This document shows positions 1 to 6,000 of a stretch of 9,163 nucleotides of DNA, in pieces. Made by a program: the position numbers and the translations under genes. The stretch's first letter is position 1. Each line of letters opens with the position of its first letter. The stretch lies in assembly GCA_945871545.1 (NCBI GenBank), contig CAMBWJ010000053.1, positions 1 through 9,163 on the forward strand, read 5' to 3'. The stretch comes from an uncultured Clostridia bacterium (GTDB lineage: Bacteria > Bacillota_A > Clostridia > Christensenellales > Aristaeellaceae). The notes below the pieces were generated by a model. The model worked only from the letters and a program-made list of their open reading frames with translations. It searched no databases and was not told where the DNA came from.

Positions 1-103
1 GATGAGGCGTCCCGCCCTATGGGGGGCGCAGGGGCTCCTGGGGCGACGCGGCGGGATGAGGGCATCCCGCTCTACGGGGGATGTGCGGGGCTTGGGAGGC
101 ACG
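1..103. repeat. Two degenerate ~54-nt tandem hairpin repeats
   Basis: Two copies start with the same GATGAG at 1 and 55 and stay alignable for about 48 nt. Each folds into a hairpin with a 9-nt loop. Copy 1 pairs 7-13 with 23-29 (loop 14-22) and copy 2 pairs 63-68 with 78-83 (loop 69-77). One stem pair changes from G-C (9/27) to A-T (64/82), and a T-G wobble (10/26) becomes T-A (65/81), so pairing is kept while sequence drifts. The array may continue left of the window. No reading frame was recognised here. It could be a dispersed intergenic palindrome (REP-like) or part of a structured RNA. Confidence 0.5.
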
Positions 104-106
104 AAG

Positions 107-140
107 AAGCTCCCTCCGGCCATCCGGTCGGAGGGAGTTT
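107..140 (-). terminator. Rho-independent terminator of the reductase-transporter operon
   Basis: Arms 107-118 and 129-140 pair over 12 positions (one G-U), and the stem continues with a G-U and two C-G pairs to a 4-nt loop at 122-125. It begins 19 nt after the stop codon of the binding-protein gene. On the minus strand the run after the stem is a moderate CTTCTTCGT, while on the plus strand it is a better TTTGATTTT. The site probably works in both directions and insulates the operon from transcription entering from the left. Confidence 0.75.
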
Positions 141-158
141 GATTTTGCGTTCTGCGCG

Positions 159-1763
159 TCAGGCGGCGAGGTCGGCGTAGCGGTACATGGGCTCGCCCTT
201 CTCGTTGATGCTGACGTTGGTCAGGCGCGGATTCCACAGGCAGATGTACACCTGGGTGGTGACGGGGATCACGAAGAAGTTGTCGCCCACCAAAATCTGC
301 TCGGCCTGATGCAGCAGGTCGTTGCGCTCCACCTGATCGCCGGTCACGTTGGAGGCCTCGATCAGCGCGTCGTACTCGGGGCTGTTCACGCCGTTGTAGT
401 TGCCGCCGGAGTAGGAGGTGTAGAGGTCGAGGTAGTTGATGGGATCGTTGAAGTCGGCGGTCCAGCTGTGGCGGATCAGGTCGTATTCGCCGTTGGCGCG
501 TGCGGAGGAGTACACCTGATCCTCAACGCCGTTCAGCTCGATGGTGACGCCCAGGTTCTGCTTCAGCTGGGCCTGGATGGCCTGGGCAAGCAGCGCGTCC
601 TTGTCGCTGTTGGGATAGGTGTAGGTCAGGGTCGGGAAGCCCTCGCCGCCCGGATAGCCCGCGTCGGCCAGCAGCTGCCGGGCGCGCTCGACATCCTCGA
701 TGAACAGCGGATCGCGCTCCTTGGAGAAGTACTCGGCGGAGCAGTTGGACATCATGAACTCGGCCACATAGGAGGTGGAGGGGATGTAGTCCGAGCCGAT
801 GACGGCGCAGATCTCCGCGCGATTGATGCCGATGGCGATGGCCTCGCGCACGCGCGCGTCGTTCAGCGGCTCCACGCTCAGGTTGGGCAGCATGAACTTG
901 GAGGTCAGCATGTTCCAGATGAACAGCTCGTCGGTGCCTGCGTAGGCGTCGGCGATGTAGTCCGGAAGGCCGGTGGCCACGTCCACCTCGCCGGTCTGAT
1001 AGGCAGCCAGCAGCGCCTGCTGGTCGTAGATCAGATGGACGTTGATGACGTCGATGCTGACCGCGTCGGCGTTCCAGTAGTAGGGGTTCTTCCTGACGAT
1101 GTAGTGGTCGCTGTCCACGTACTCGGCCAGGTAGAACGCGCCGTTGCCCAGGCTGGTGGCGGGGTTCTTCCACCAGGAGGGGTCCTCCAGGGTGGCAAGG
1201 CCGGCCTTGGAGGGATAGAACGGGCCGACGGTCAGCAGGCTGGTGAAGTAGGTGCAGGGGGCCTTGAGGGTCATCTGGAGGGTGTAGTCGTCCAGAGCGA
1301 CCACGGCCACGTCGTCCAGGCTGCCCTCGCCGCTGCGGGCCTCCTGCGCGCCCACGATGCTGTAAAGCACGCTTGCGTAGATGGACATGCCGTTGTCGGG
1401 GTTCAGCGCGCGCTGGATGGTGTTGATGAAGTCGCCCGCGACCACGGGGGAGCCGTCGCTCCACTTGCCGTTCTCACGCAGATGGAAGGTCCAGACCAGC
1501 TGGTCGTCGGAGACCTCGTAGCTCTCGGCGGCCTCGTAGACCACGTTGCCGTCCGCATCGAAGCGGATCAGGGGATCCACGCACAGCTTGGCGTACTCGG
1601 TCCACATGTCGATGGCGATGCCGGCGGGATCGAGATCGCCCGCGCCGGAGACGGTGGCGATGTTGAGCACCTTCTCCGCGCCCTCCGCGGACGCGAAGCT
1701 CAGCGAGGTGACGGCCATGACCAGAATCAGGGCCATCGCCAGAATCCTGTAAATGTTCTTCAT
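159..1763 (-). CDS. oppA: OppA-like peptide ABC transporter substrate-binding protein (SBP_bac_5 family)
   Basis: This 534-residue extracytoplasmic binding protein would capture the substrate and deliver it to the OppB/OppC channel. Its length is normal for the family. Residues 1-26 form a Sec signal peptide (MKNIYR, then a hydrophobic core, then an ASA cleavage site at 24-26). The mature part has typical family landmarks: WTFHLRENGKWSDG (91-104), NGAFYLAEY (207-215) with KNPYYW (225-230), NDARVREAIA (301-310) and the ADFNDP segment (436-441). Asp437 aligns by motif with the OppA aspartate known to bind the peptide alpha-amino group, which favours peptide-like ligands. The C-terminus also resembles the OppA/MppA group. 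There is no lipobox cysteine, which is unusual for a Gram-positive binding protein. The start is fixed by AGGAGG at 1771-1776, 7 nt upstream; a longer frame to 1892 lacks this and would bury the signal peptide. It is last in the operon, 59 nt after oppF. The symbol marks the class only; the ligand is unknown. Confidence 0.93.
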   Translation of the reverse strand: MKNIYRILAMALILVMAVTSLSFASAEGAEKVLNIATVSGAGDLDPAGIAIDMWTEYAKLCVDPLIRFDADGNVVYEAAESYEVSDDQLVWTFHLRENGKWSDGSPVVAGDFINTIQRALNPDNGMSIYASVLYSIVGAQEARSGEGSLDDVAVVALDDYTLQMTLKAPCTYFTSLLTVGPFYPSKAGLATLEDPSWWKNPATSLGNGAFYLAEYVDSDHYIVRKNPYYWNADAVSIDVINVHLIYDQQALLAAYQTGEVDVATGLPDYIADAYAGTDELFIWNMLTSKFMLPNLSVEPLNDARVREAIAIGINRAEICAVIGSDYIPSTSYVAEFMMSNCSAEYFSKERDPLFIEDVERARQLLADAGYPGGEGFPTLTYTYPNSDKDALLAQAIQAQLKQNLGVTIELNGVEDQVYSSARANGEYDLIRHSWTADFNDPINYLDLYTSYSGGNYNGVNSPEYDALIEASNVTGDQVERNDLLHQAEQILVGDNFFVIPVTTQVYICLWNPRLTNVSINEKGEPMYRYADLAA

Positions 1764-1770
1764 GTTGGTT

Positions 1771-1776
1771 CCTCCT
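1771..1776 (-). promoter_or_regulatory. Strong ribosome binding site of the binding-protein gene
   Basis: A perfect AGGAGG on the minus strand lies 7 nt before the ATG at 1763. It is among the best Shine-Dalgarno sequences in the operon and selects the start that exposes the signal peptide. A strong site would suit the excess of binding protein over membrane components that these transporters usually need. Confidence 0.8.
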
Positions 1777-1791
1777 GTGTTCAATATCAAA

Positions 1792-1805
1792 CGGACTTGC
1801 GTCCG
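1792..1805 (-). other. Intercistronic hairpin with GNRA tetraloop between oppF and oppA
   Basis: In the 59-nt gap the minus-strand RNA reads CGGAC-GCAA-GTCCG, a 5-bp stem closed by a GCAA (GNRA-type) tetraloop, followed by TTTGATATTG. The stem is short and the T-run weak, so full termination is unlikely. It may mark an RNA processing or stability boundary, or a mild attenuator, letting the binding protein be made at a level different from the upstream genes. The function is inferred. Confidence 0.4.
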
Positions 1806-1822
1806 CTGAGCGCAAAATGGGT

Positions 1823-2791
1823 CTATTCCGCGTGGTGGCAGGCCACCTGTCGTCCGCCCACGTCCTTCAGAGGCGGCTTTTCGTTGCGGCACTGCCAGGT
1901 GGCGTACAGGCAGCGGGGCGAGAAGGGACAGCCCGGCGGCAGATCGATGGGGCTGGGCACCTCGCCCTCCGGCAGGATGAGCTTCTGCCTGCGCGCCGTC
2001 ACCGGGTCGGGCTGGGGCACGGCGGACATCAGCACCTGGGTATAGGGGTGCAGGGGATGGTCGCAGACCTCGTCCGCGTCGCCCACCTCCACCAGCGCGC
2101 CCATGTACATCACGCCGATCCTGCGGCTGATGTGGCGCACCATGGTCAGGTCGTGGGCGATGAACAGGTACGAGATGCCGCGCTCGGCCTGGATGCGCTC
2201 CAGCAGGTTCACGATCTGCGCCTGGATGGACACGTCCAGCGCCGAGATGGGCTCGTCGCAGACGATGAACTCCGGGTTCAAGGCCAGCGCCCGGGCGATG
2301 CCGATGCGCTGCCGCTGTCCGCCGGAAAATTCGTGGGGATAGCGCCGGATGTGGTCGGGCTTGAGGCCCACCGTCTCCAGCAGCTGCTGCACCCGCTCGG
2401 CGCGCTCCTTCCCGTCGCAGAGCTTGTAGATCTTCATCGGCTCCGCGATCAGCTCGCCCACCGTGAAGCGCGGGTTCAGCGAGGCGTAGGGATCCTGAAA
2501 GATCATCTGCATGCGCTGGCGGTAGGGCTGCATCTGCTTATGATCCAGATTGGTGATCTCCGTTCCACCGCAGAAGATGCGCCCGGAGTCCGGCTCGTAC
2601 ACCTTCAGGATGGTGCGGCCCAGCGTGCTCTTGCCGCAGCCGCTCTCGCCCACCAGACCCACGGTCTCGCCGCGCCAGATGGTGAGCGTCACGCCATTGA
2701 CGGCGTGCACCACGCCCTTCTTCCCGAAGGGGCCTGCCTTCACGTGGAACTGCTTGACCAGGTTCTCCACGCGAATCATCGGATCAGCCAT
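1823..2791 (-). CDS. oppF: Opp/Dpp-family ABC transporter ATP-binding protein, F-type subunit
   Basis: This is one of two cytoplasmic ATPases that power the importer. With the ATG at 2791 it has 322 residues, usual for OppF/DppF. It shows Walker A GESGCGKST (48-56), Q-loop FQD (98-100), signature FSGGQRQR (155-162), Walker B FIVCDEP (175-181) and H-loop AHD (212-214). The C-terminal oligopeptide-transporter domain has HPLHPYTQ and four cysteines (288, 294, 301, 318) in a CPFSPRC-type pattern. Relatives carry a [4Fe-4S] cluster at this place. The start is a judgement: the ATG at 2791 has GGGGTGA 5 nt upstream and overlaps the stop of oppD by 8 nt (ATGGCTGA). A GTG at 2800 falls inside that ribosome site, and an ATG at 2779 would give MIRVEN. 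Peptide specificity is not proven by this subunit. Confidence 0.93.
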   Translation of the reverse strand: MADPMIRVENLVKQFHVKAGPFGKKGVVHAVNGVTLTIWRGETVGLVGESGCGKSTLGRTILKVYEPDSGRIFCGGTEITNLDHKQMQPYRQRMQMIFQDPYASLNPRFTVGELIAEPMKIYKLCDGKERAERVQQLLETVGLKPDHIRRYPHEFSGGQRQRIGIARALALNPEFIVCDEPISALDVSIQAQIVNLLERIQAERGISYLFIAHDLTMVRHISRRIGVMYMGALVEVGDADEVCDHPLHPYTQVLMSAVPQPDPVTARRQKLILPEGEVPSPIDLPPGCPFSPRCLYATWQCRNEKPPLKDVGGRQVACHHAE

Positions 2792-3857
2792 GCGCTTCAC
2801 CCCGCTCTCTGTCCTGCGCTTCCACGATGGTCTGCGCCTGTTCCCTGCAGTACAGCCAGCAGCAGGCGCTGTGGCCGGGGCTGAAGGAAGTCGTGGCGGG
2901 CAGGTAGTCCCGGCAGATCTTCATGGCCGCGTCGCAGCGGCTTGCGAAGGGACAGCCGGTGTTGATGTGCAGCAGATCCGGCGGCGTGCCGGGGATGGAC
3001 GCGAGCTCTCCCCGGGCGAAGCTTCCGTCCGGCAGCGCCTGCCGCCGTGAGATGCTGTTCAGCAGTCCCTTCGTGTAGGGGTGCTTCGTCTCGTAGAAGA
3101 TTTCGTCGGTGGTTCCCGTCTCCACGATTCTGCCGCCGTACAAAATCGAAATCCGGTCGCACAGCGAGGCCACCACGCCCAGATCGTGGGTGATCATGAT
3201 GACCGACGTGCCGTCCTGACGGGCGCGCCTGCGGATGAGCTCCAGTATCTGCGCCTGCACGGTCACGTCCAGCGCCGTGGTGGGCTCGTCGGCGATCAGG
3301 AGCTTGGGATTGCAGGCCAGCGCAATGGCGATGATGATGCGCTGGCGCATGCCACCGGAGAATTCGTAGGGGTACTGCTTCATGCGCTTCTCCGGGCTGG
3401 GGATGCCCACCAGCTTGAGCAGCTCCACGCCCCGCTGCCACGCGTCGCGCTTCGAGCACTTCTCATGGGCCACGATACCCTCGGTGACCTGCGTGCCCAC
3501 GGTGAGCACCGGGTTCATGTAGGTCATGGGATCCTGAAAGATCATGCTGATCTCGTTGCCCCGGATTCCGCGCAGCATGCTTTCGTGCTTCCTGCGCTCC
3601 GCGCGGCTGTCCCTTCCCACCGGGGACAGCTCCCGGCCGTCAAAGCGGATGCTGCCCTTCTCCACGCGGCCGTTCCGGGCGATCAGGCCCAGGCAGGACA
3701 GCACGCTCACGCTCTTGCCGGAGCCGCTCTCGCCCACGAAGCCCAGTATCTCGCCCTTATCCACATGGAAGCCCACGTTGCGCACCGCGCGCACCGTGCC
3801 CTGCCGGGTGGCGAAGGACACGCACAGATCGTTTACCTCCAACAGTCGTTCAGCCAT
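2784..3857 (-). CDS. oppD: Opp/Dpp-family ABC transporter ATP-binding protein, D-type subunit
   Basis: This is the second ATPase of the importer, 357 residues, slightly long for the class (about 320-350). It has Walker A GESGSGKS (42-49), Q-loop FQD (107-109), signature FSGGMRQR (166-173; the M variant typical of D subunits), Walker B LLIADEP (186-192) and H-loop THD (223-225). The C-terminal domain carries KHPYTKGLL (259-267) and a cysteine-rich stretch (302, 308, 315, 332, 333, 337), the region that binds [4Fe-4S] in studied relatives. The ATG shares one base with the oppC stop (TGATG at 3855-3859), and AGAGGT lies about 9 nt upstream, so it is translationally coupled. A heterodimer with the F subunit is expected. 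The tail after Cys337 is polar and has no recognised role. Confidence 0.94.
   Translation of the reverse strand: MAERLLEVNDLCVSFATRQGTVRAVRNVGFHVDKGEILGFVGESGSGKSVSVLSCLGLIARNGRVEKGSIRFDGRELSPVGRDSRAERRKHESMLRGIRGNEISMIFQDPMTYMNPVLTVGTQVTEGIVAHEKCSKRDAWQRGVELLKLVGIPSPEKRMKQYPYEFSGGMRQRIIIAIALACNPKLLIADEPTTALDVTVQAQILELIRRRARQDGTSVIMITHDLGVVASLCDRISILYGGRIVETGTTDEIFYETKHPYTKGLLNSISRRQALPDGSFARGELASIPGTPPDLLHINTGCPFASRCDAAMKICRDYLPATTSFSPGHSACCWLYCREQAQTIVEAQDRERGEAHG
2797..2803 (-). promoter_or_regulatory. Ribosome binding site that sets the oppF start
   Basis: GGGGTGA on the minus strand, inside the 3' end of oppD, sits 5 nt before the ATG at 2791. It overlaps the possible GTG start at 2800, so that codon cannot be its target. 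This supports the ATG at 2791 and translational coupling to oppD. Confidence 0.6.
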
Positions 3858-4789
3858 CAGCGCTTACCTCTCGGATTCAATGCCGTTTCCAGACCCTCAC
3901 CGATGAAGTTGAGGGAGAAGATGACGATGCAGATCACCAGCACCGGCCAGACCATCTGCATGGGATAGACGTTCATCAGCATCTTTGCGTCCTGCGCAAG
4001 GGTGCCGAGGCTGGCCATCGGCGCGGAGATGCCGATGCCGATGAAGCTCAGAAACGCCTCGGTGAAGATCGCCTGGGGAATCATCAGCGTCACGGTGACG
4101 ATGATCGGGCCAAGGCTGTTGAGCAGCAGATGCCGGAACAGGATGCGCTTTCGGCTCGCGCCGATCACGAAAGCCGCCACGGAGAACTCCTGCTCCTTCA
4201 GCGACATCACCTGGCTGCGCACGATGCGCGCCATGTTGATCCAGCCGTTGACGCAGATGCCCAGCATCACGCTGTAAATGTTGGAGCCGAAGATCAGCAT
4301 CAGCAGGATCATGTAGATCATGGCGGGCACGGCGTAGATCACGTCCACGATGCGCATCATGACCATGTCCACCCGTCCGCCCACGTAGCCCGCGATGCTG
4401 CCGTAGAGCACGCCGATCAGCAGGTTCAGCGCCGTGGACGCAAAGCCCACCAGCAGGCTGACCCGAGTGCCGTAGAGCACGCGGGTGAGGATGTCGCGGC
4501 CCATCTGATCCGTGCCGAACCAGTGGGCGGCGGATGAGGACTGATTGCGGCTCATCGCGTCCATGCCGTCGTAGGGGTAGGGCGAGAGCATCGGGCCAAA
4601 GATGGCCGCGCACACCAGCACCGCAAGCAATATCAGTCCCACCAGCGCAAGGCGGTTGCGGGAGAAGCTCTCCCACACGTTGCGCGCAAAGGACTTGCTC
4701 TTCATGGCGACGAACTGCGTGTCGCGATCCTCCTGCGGCAGCGGCTCGAAGTATTCCTCAGGTCTCAGCATAGCGTTTCCCTTATCCAT
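3857..4789 (-). CDS. oppC: Opp/Dpp-family ABC transporter permease, C-type subunit
   Basis: This 310-residue integral membrane subunit forms the channel with OppB. It has an N-terminal OppC_N-type segment (SFSRNRLALVGL, 41-52, running into the first membrane helix, about 46-68). The class motif HWFGTDQMGRDI (89-100) follows, with RVLYGTRVSL next to it. There are about five further membrane helices between residue 108 and the C-terminus. The EAA coupling loop (VRSQVMSLKEQEF and GASRKRILFRHLL, about 190-223) contacts the ATPases. It ends in GEGLETALNPRGKR, the usual C-type ending. The ATG at 4789 overlaps the oppB stop by 8 nt (ATGGATAA) but lacks a visible ribosome site. An in-frame ATG at 4771 has AAGGGA about 7 nt upstream, so a protein six residues shorter is possible. 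Downstream it shares one base with oppD. Confidence 0.94.
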   Translation of the reverse strand: MDKGNAMLRPEEYFEPLPQEDRDTQFVAMKSKSFARNVWESFSRNRLALVGLILLAVLVCAAIFGPMLSPYPYDGMDAMSRNQSSSAAHWFGTDQMGRDILTRVLYGTRVSLLVGFASTALNLLIGVLYGSIAGYVGGRVDMVMMRIVDVIYAVPAMIYMILLMLIFGSNIYSVMLGICVNGWINMARIVRSQVMSLKEQEFSVAAFVIGASRKRILFRHLLLNSLGPIIVTVTLMIPQAIFTEAFLSFIGIGISAPMASLGTLAQDAKMLMNVYPMQMVWPVLVICIVIFSLNFIGEGLETALNPRGKR

Positions 4790-5702
4790 CCGTCAGTTTG
4801 ATTCGGGGGTCCACCAGCGCGCACAGAAGGTCGGCAACCAGATTGCACAATATGATCAGCGCGCCGATGAAGATGGTCAGGCCCATGACCACGGTGTAGT
4901 CGCGGTTGGACACCGCCGTGACGAACTCGCGGCCGATGCCGGGGATGGTGAAGATGGTCTCCACCACGAAGCTGCCCGTGAGCAGAAAGGCGATCATCGG
5001 GCCCGCAGTGGTGATCACCGGGATCATGGCGTTCTTCAATACGTGCAAGAGGATGATGCGCCCGCCCGAGATGCCCTTGGCCCGGGCCATCACCACGTAG
5101 TCCTGCTGCATGGCCTCGGCGTAGCTGGTTTTGACCAGGCGGCTGATCTGGGCGATGGGGTACACCGCCAGCGTGATCACCGGCAGCACGTAGTGCATGG
5201 GCGTGCCCAACCCCAGCACCGGGAACCACTTCAGCTGCACACCGAACACCAGCATCAGGATCAGCGCCAGCACGTAGTTCGGCACGCTGATGCCCAGCGT
5301 GGTGAAGGTCAGAATCCCGCCGCGCACGAATTCACGCCCCGTCGCCGCCATCCATATGCCGATGGCCGTGCCCACCACCAATGCCAAAAGGAAGGCGATG
5401 CCGCCCAGGCGCATGGTGGCCGGAGCCTCCTGCAGGATCAGTTCGCTCACGGTCACGCCGGACTTCTTGTAGGAGATGCCGAAGTCCCCCTGCAGCAGGT
5501 TCCAGATGTACTTGCCCAGCTGCTCCGGAATGGGCCGATCCAGCCCGTAGTGGGCCATCATCTCCTCCTGATTCGCCGGGGTCAGGTTCGCCACGTCGAA
5601 GGGATTGCCCGACATCAGCCGCACCAGCAGGAAGGTGACCACGATCAGCGCCAGCAGCGTGATCAGACCGACGCCGATGCGCTTTGCGGCGTACTTCAGC
5701 AT
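4782..5702 (-). CDS. oppB: Opp/Dpp-family ABC transporter permease, B-type subunit
   Basis: This 306-residue membrane subunit is the partner of OppC. Its features are classic: a first helix at about 9-29, then MSGNPFD and HYGLDRPIPEQ (51-61) and GDFGISY (72-78). Membrane helices lie at about 98-121, 132-155, 170-190, 232-252 and 272-295. The EAA loop spans about 190-226 (SYAEAMQQDYVVMARAKG). GSFVVETIFTIPGIG (243-257) and the DPRIKL ending (298-303) are typical. The ATG at 5702 is chosen because the first helix follows directly and GGAGGAGGAG lies 5 nt upstream; the frame runs open to 5921, but that extension is an out-of-frame shadow of the ferredoxin. It overlaps the ferredoxin stop by 7 nt (ATGCTGA), tying its translation to a redox gene. 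Confidence 0.95.
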   Translation of the reverse strand: MLKYAAKRIGVGLITLLALIVVTFLLVRLMSGNPFDVANLTPANQEEMMAHYGLDRPIPEQLGKYIWNLLQGDFGISYKKSGVTVSELILQEAPATMRLGGIAFLLALVVGTAIGIWMAATGREFVRGGILTFTTLGISVPNYVLALILMLVFGVQLKWFPVLGLGTPMHYVLPVITLAVYPIAQISRLVKTSYAEAMQQDYVVMARAKGISGGRIILLHVLKNAMIPVITTAGPMIAFLLTGSFVVETIFTIPGIGREFVTAVSNRDYTVVMGLTIFIGALIILCNLVADLLCALVDPRIKLTDG

Positions 5703-5995
5703 GACTGCTCCTCCTCCGGCCGCTTCACCGGCACGAAGCGCGCCTGATTCATCAGCGGATGCTCCAGCTCGATGGCCCCCGGGCGGGGGCAGACCATCAC
5801 GCAGCTGCCGCAGTAGTAGCACTCGCCGGGATACAGCACGATGGGCGGCCTGCCCTTCTCCGGGTTGGGAATGAAGATGTCCACCTGGCAGATGTTTGCG
5901 CAGCGGTTGCAGCCCACGCACCTCTCCTCGTCAAAGCGGATGGGGCGCGCGCTGGAGGGAATCTTTGCTGCCGAAAGCTCCGGTCTGTTTGCCAT
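5696..5995 (-). CDS. 2[4Fe-4S] ferredoxin, AprB-like small partner of the FAD protein
   Basis: This 99-residue cytoplasmic iron-sulfur protein probably passes electrons between the FAD protein and cellular ferredoxin or another carrier. Two cysteine sets are complete: CVGCNRCANIC (Cys 26, 29, 32, 36) and CYYCGSCVMVC (Cys 59, 62, 65, 69). These are C-x2-C-x2-C-x3-C patterns expected to hold two [4Fe-4S] clusters. Proline follows only the second set, as is common in AprB-type proteins. The stretch after the clusters (RFVPVKRPEEEQ) is short; true AprB has about 150 residues with a long tail that wraps AprA, and that tail is absent. A lone Cys99 ends the protein. The ATG at 5995 lies 5 nt after the FAD gene stop, with AGGTGA just upstream. 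It overlaps oppB by 7 nt. There is no signal peptide or membrane anchor. That it is the electron partner of the FAD protein is inferred from adjacency. Confidence 0.88.
   Translation of the reverse strand: MANRPELSAAKIPSSARPIRFDEERCVGCNRCANICQVDIFIPNPEKGRPPIVLYPGECYYCGSCVMVCPRPGAIELEHPLMNQARFVPVKRPEEEQSC
5708..5717 (-). promoter_or_regulatory. Ribosome binding site of oppB inside the ferredoxin gene
   Basis: GGAGGAGGAG on the minus strand lies within the last codons of the ferredoxin gene, 5 nt before the oppB ATG at 5702. In the ferredoxin frame it encodes part of the EEE run near its C-terminus. It decides the oppB start and implies re-initiation after the ferredoxin stop. Confidence 0.7.
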
Positions 5996-6000
5996 AATAC

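Noticed and set aside
1..103. CRISPR array at the left edge
   Set aside because: Only two diverged copies that are similar over nearly the whole unit, with no unique spacers between exact repeats and no cas genes.
81..2045. Long plus-strand open frame of 654 codons opposite the binding-protein and OppF genes
   Set aside because: Low-complexity V/A/G/H/Q-rich translation without domains, antisense to two clear genes, and reading through the operon terminator. It is a GC-bias shadow.
2792..2800. GTG start of oppF three codons upstream of the ATG
   Set aside because: The GTG lies within the GGGGTGA ribosome site that fits the ATG at 2791.
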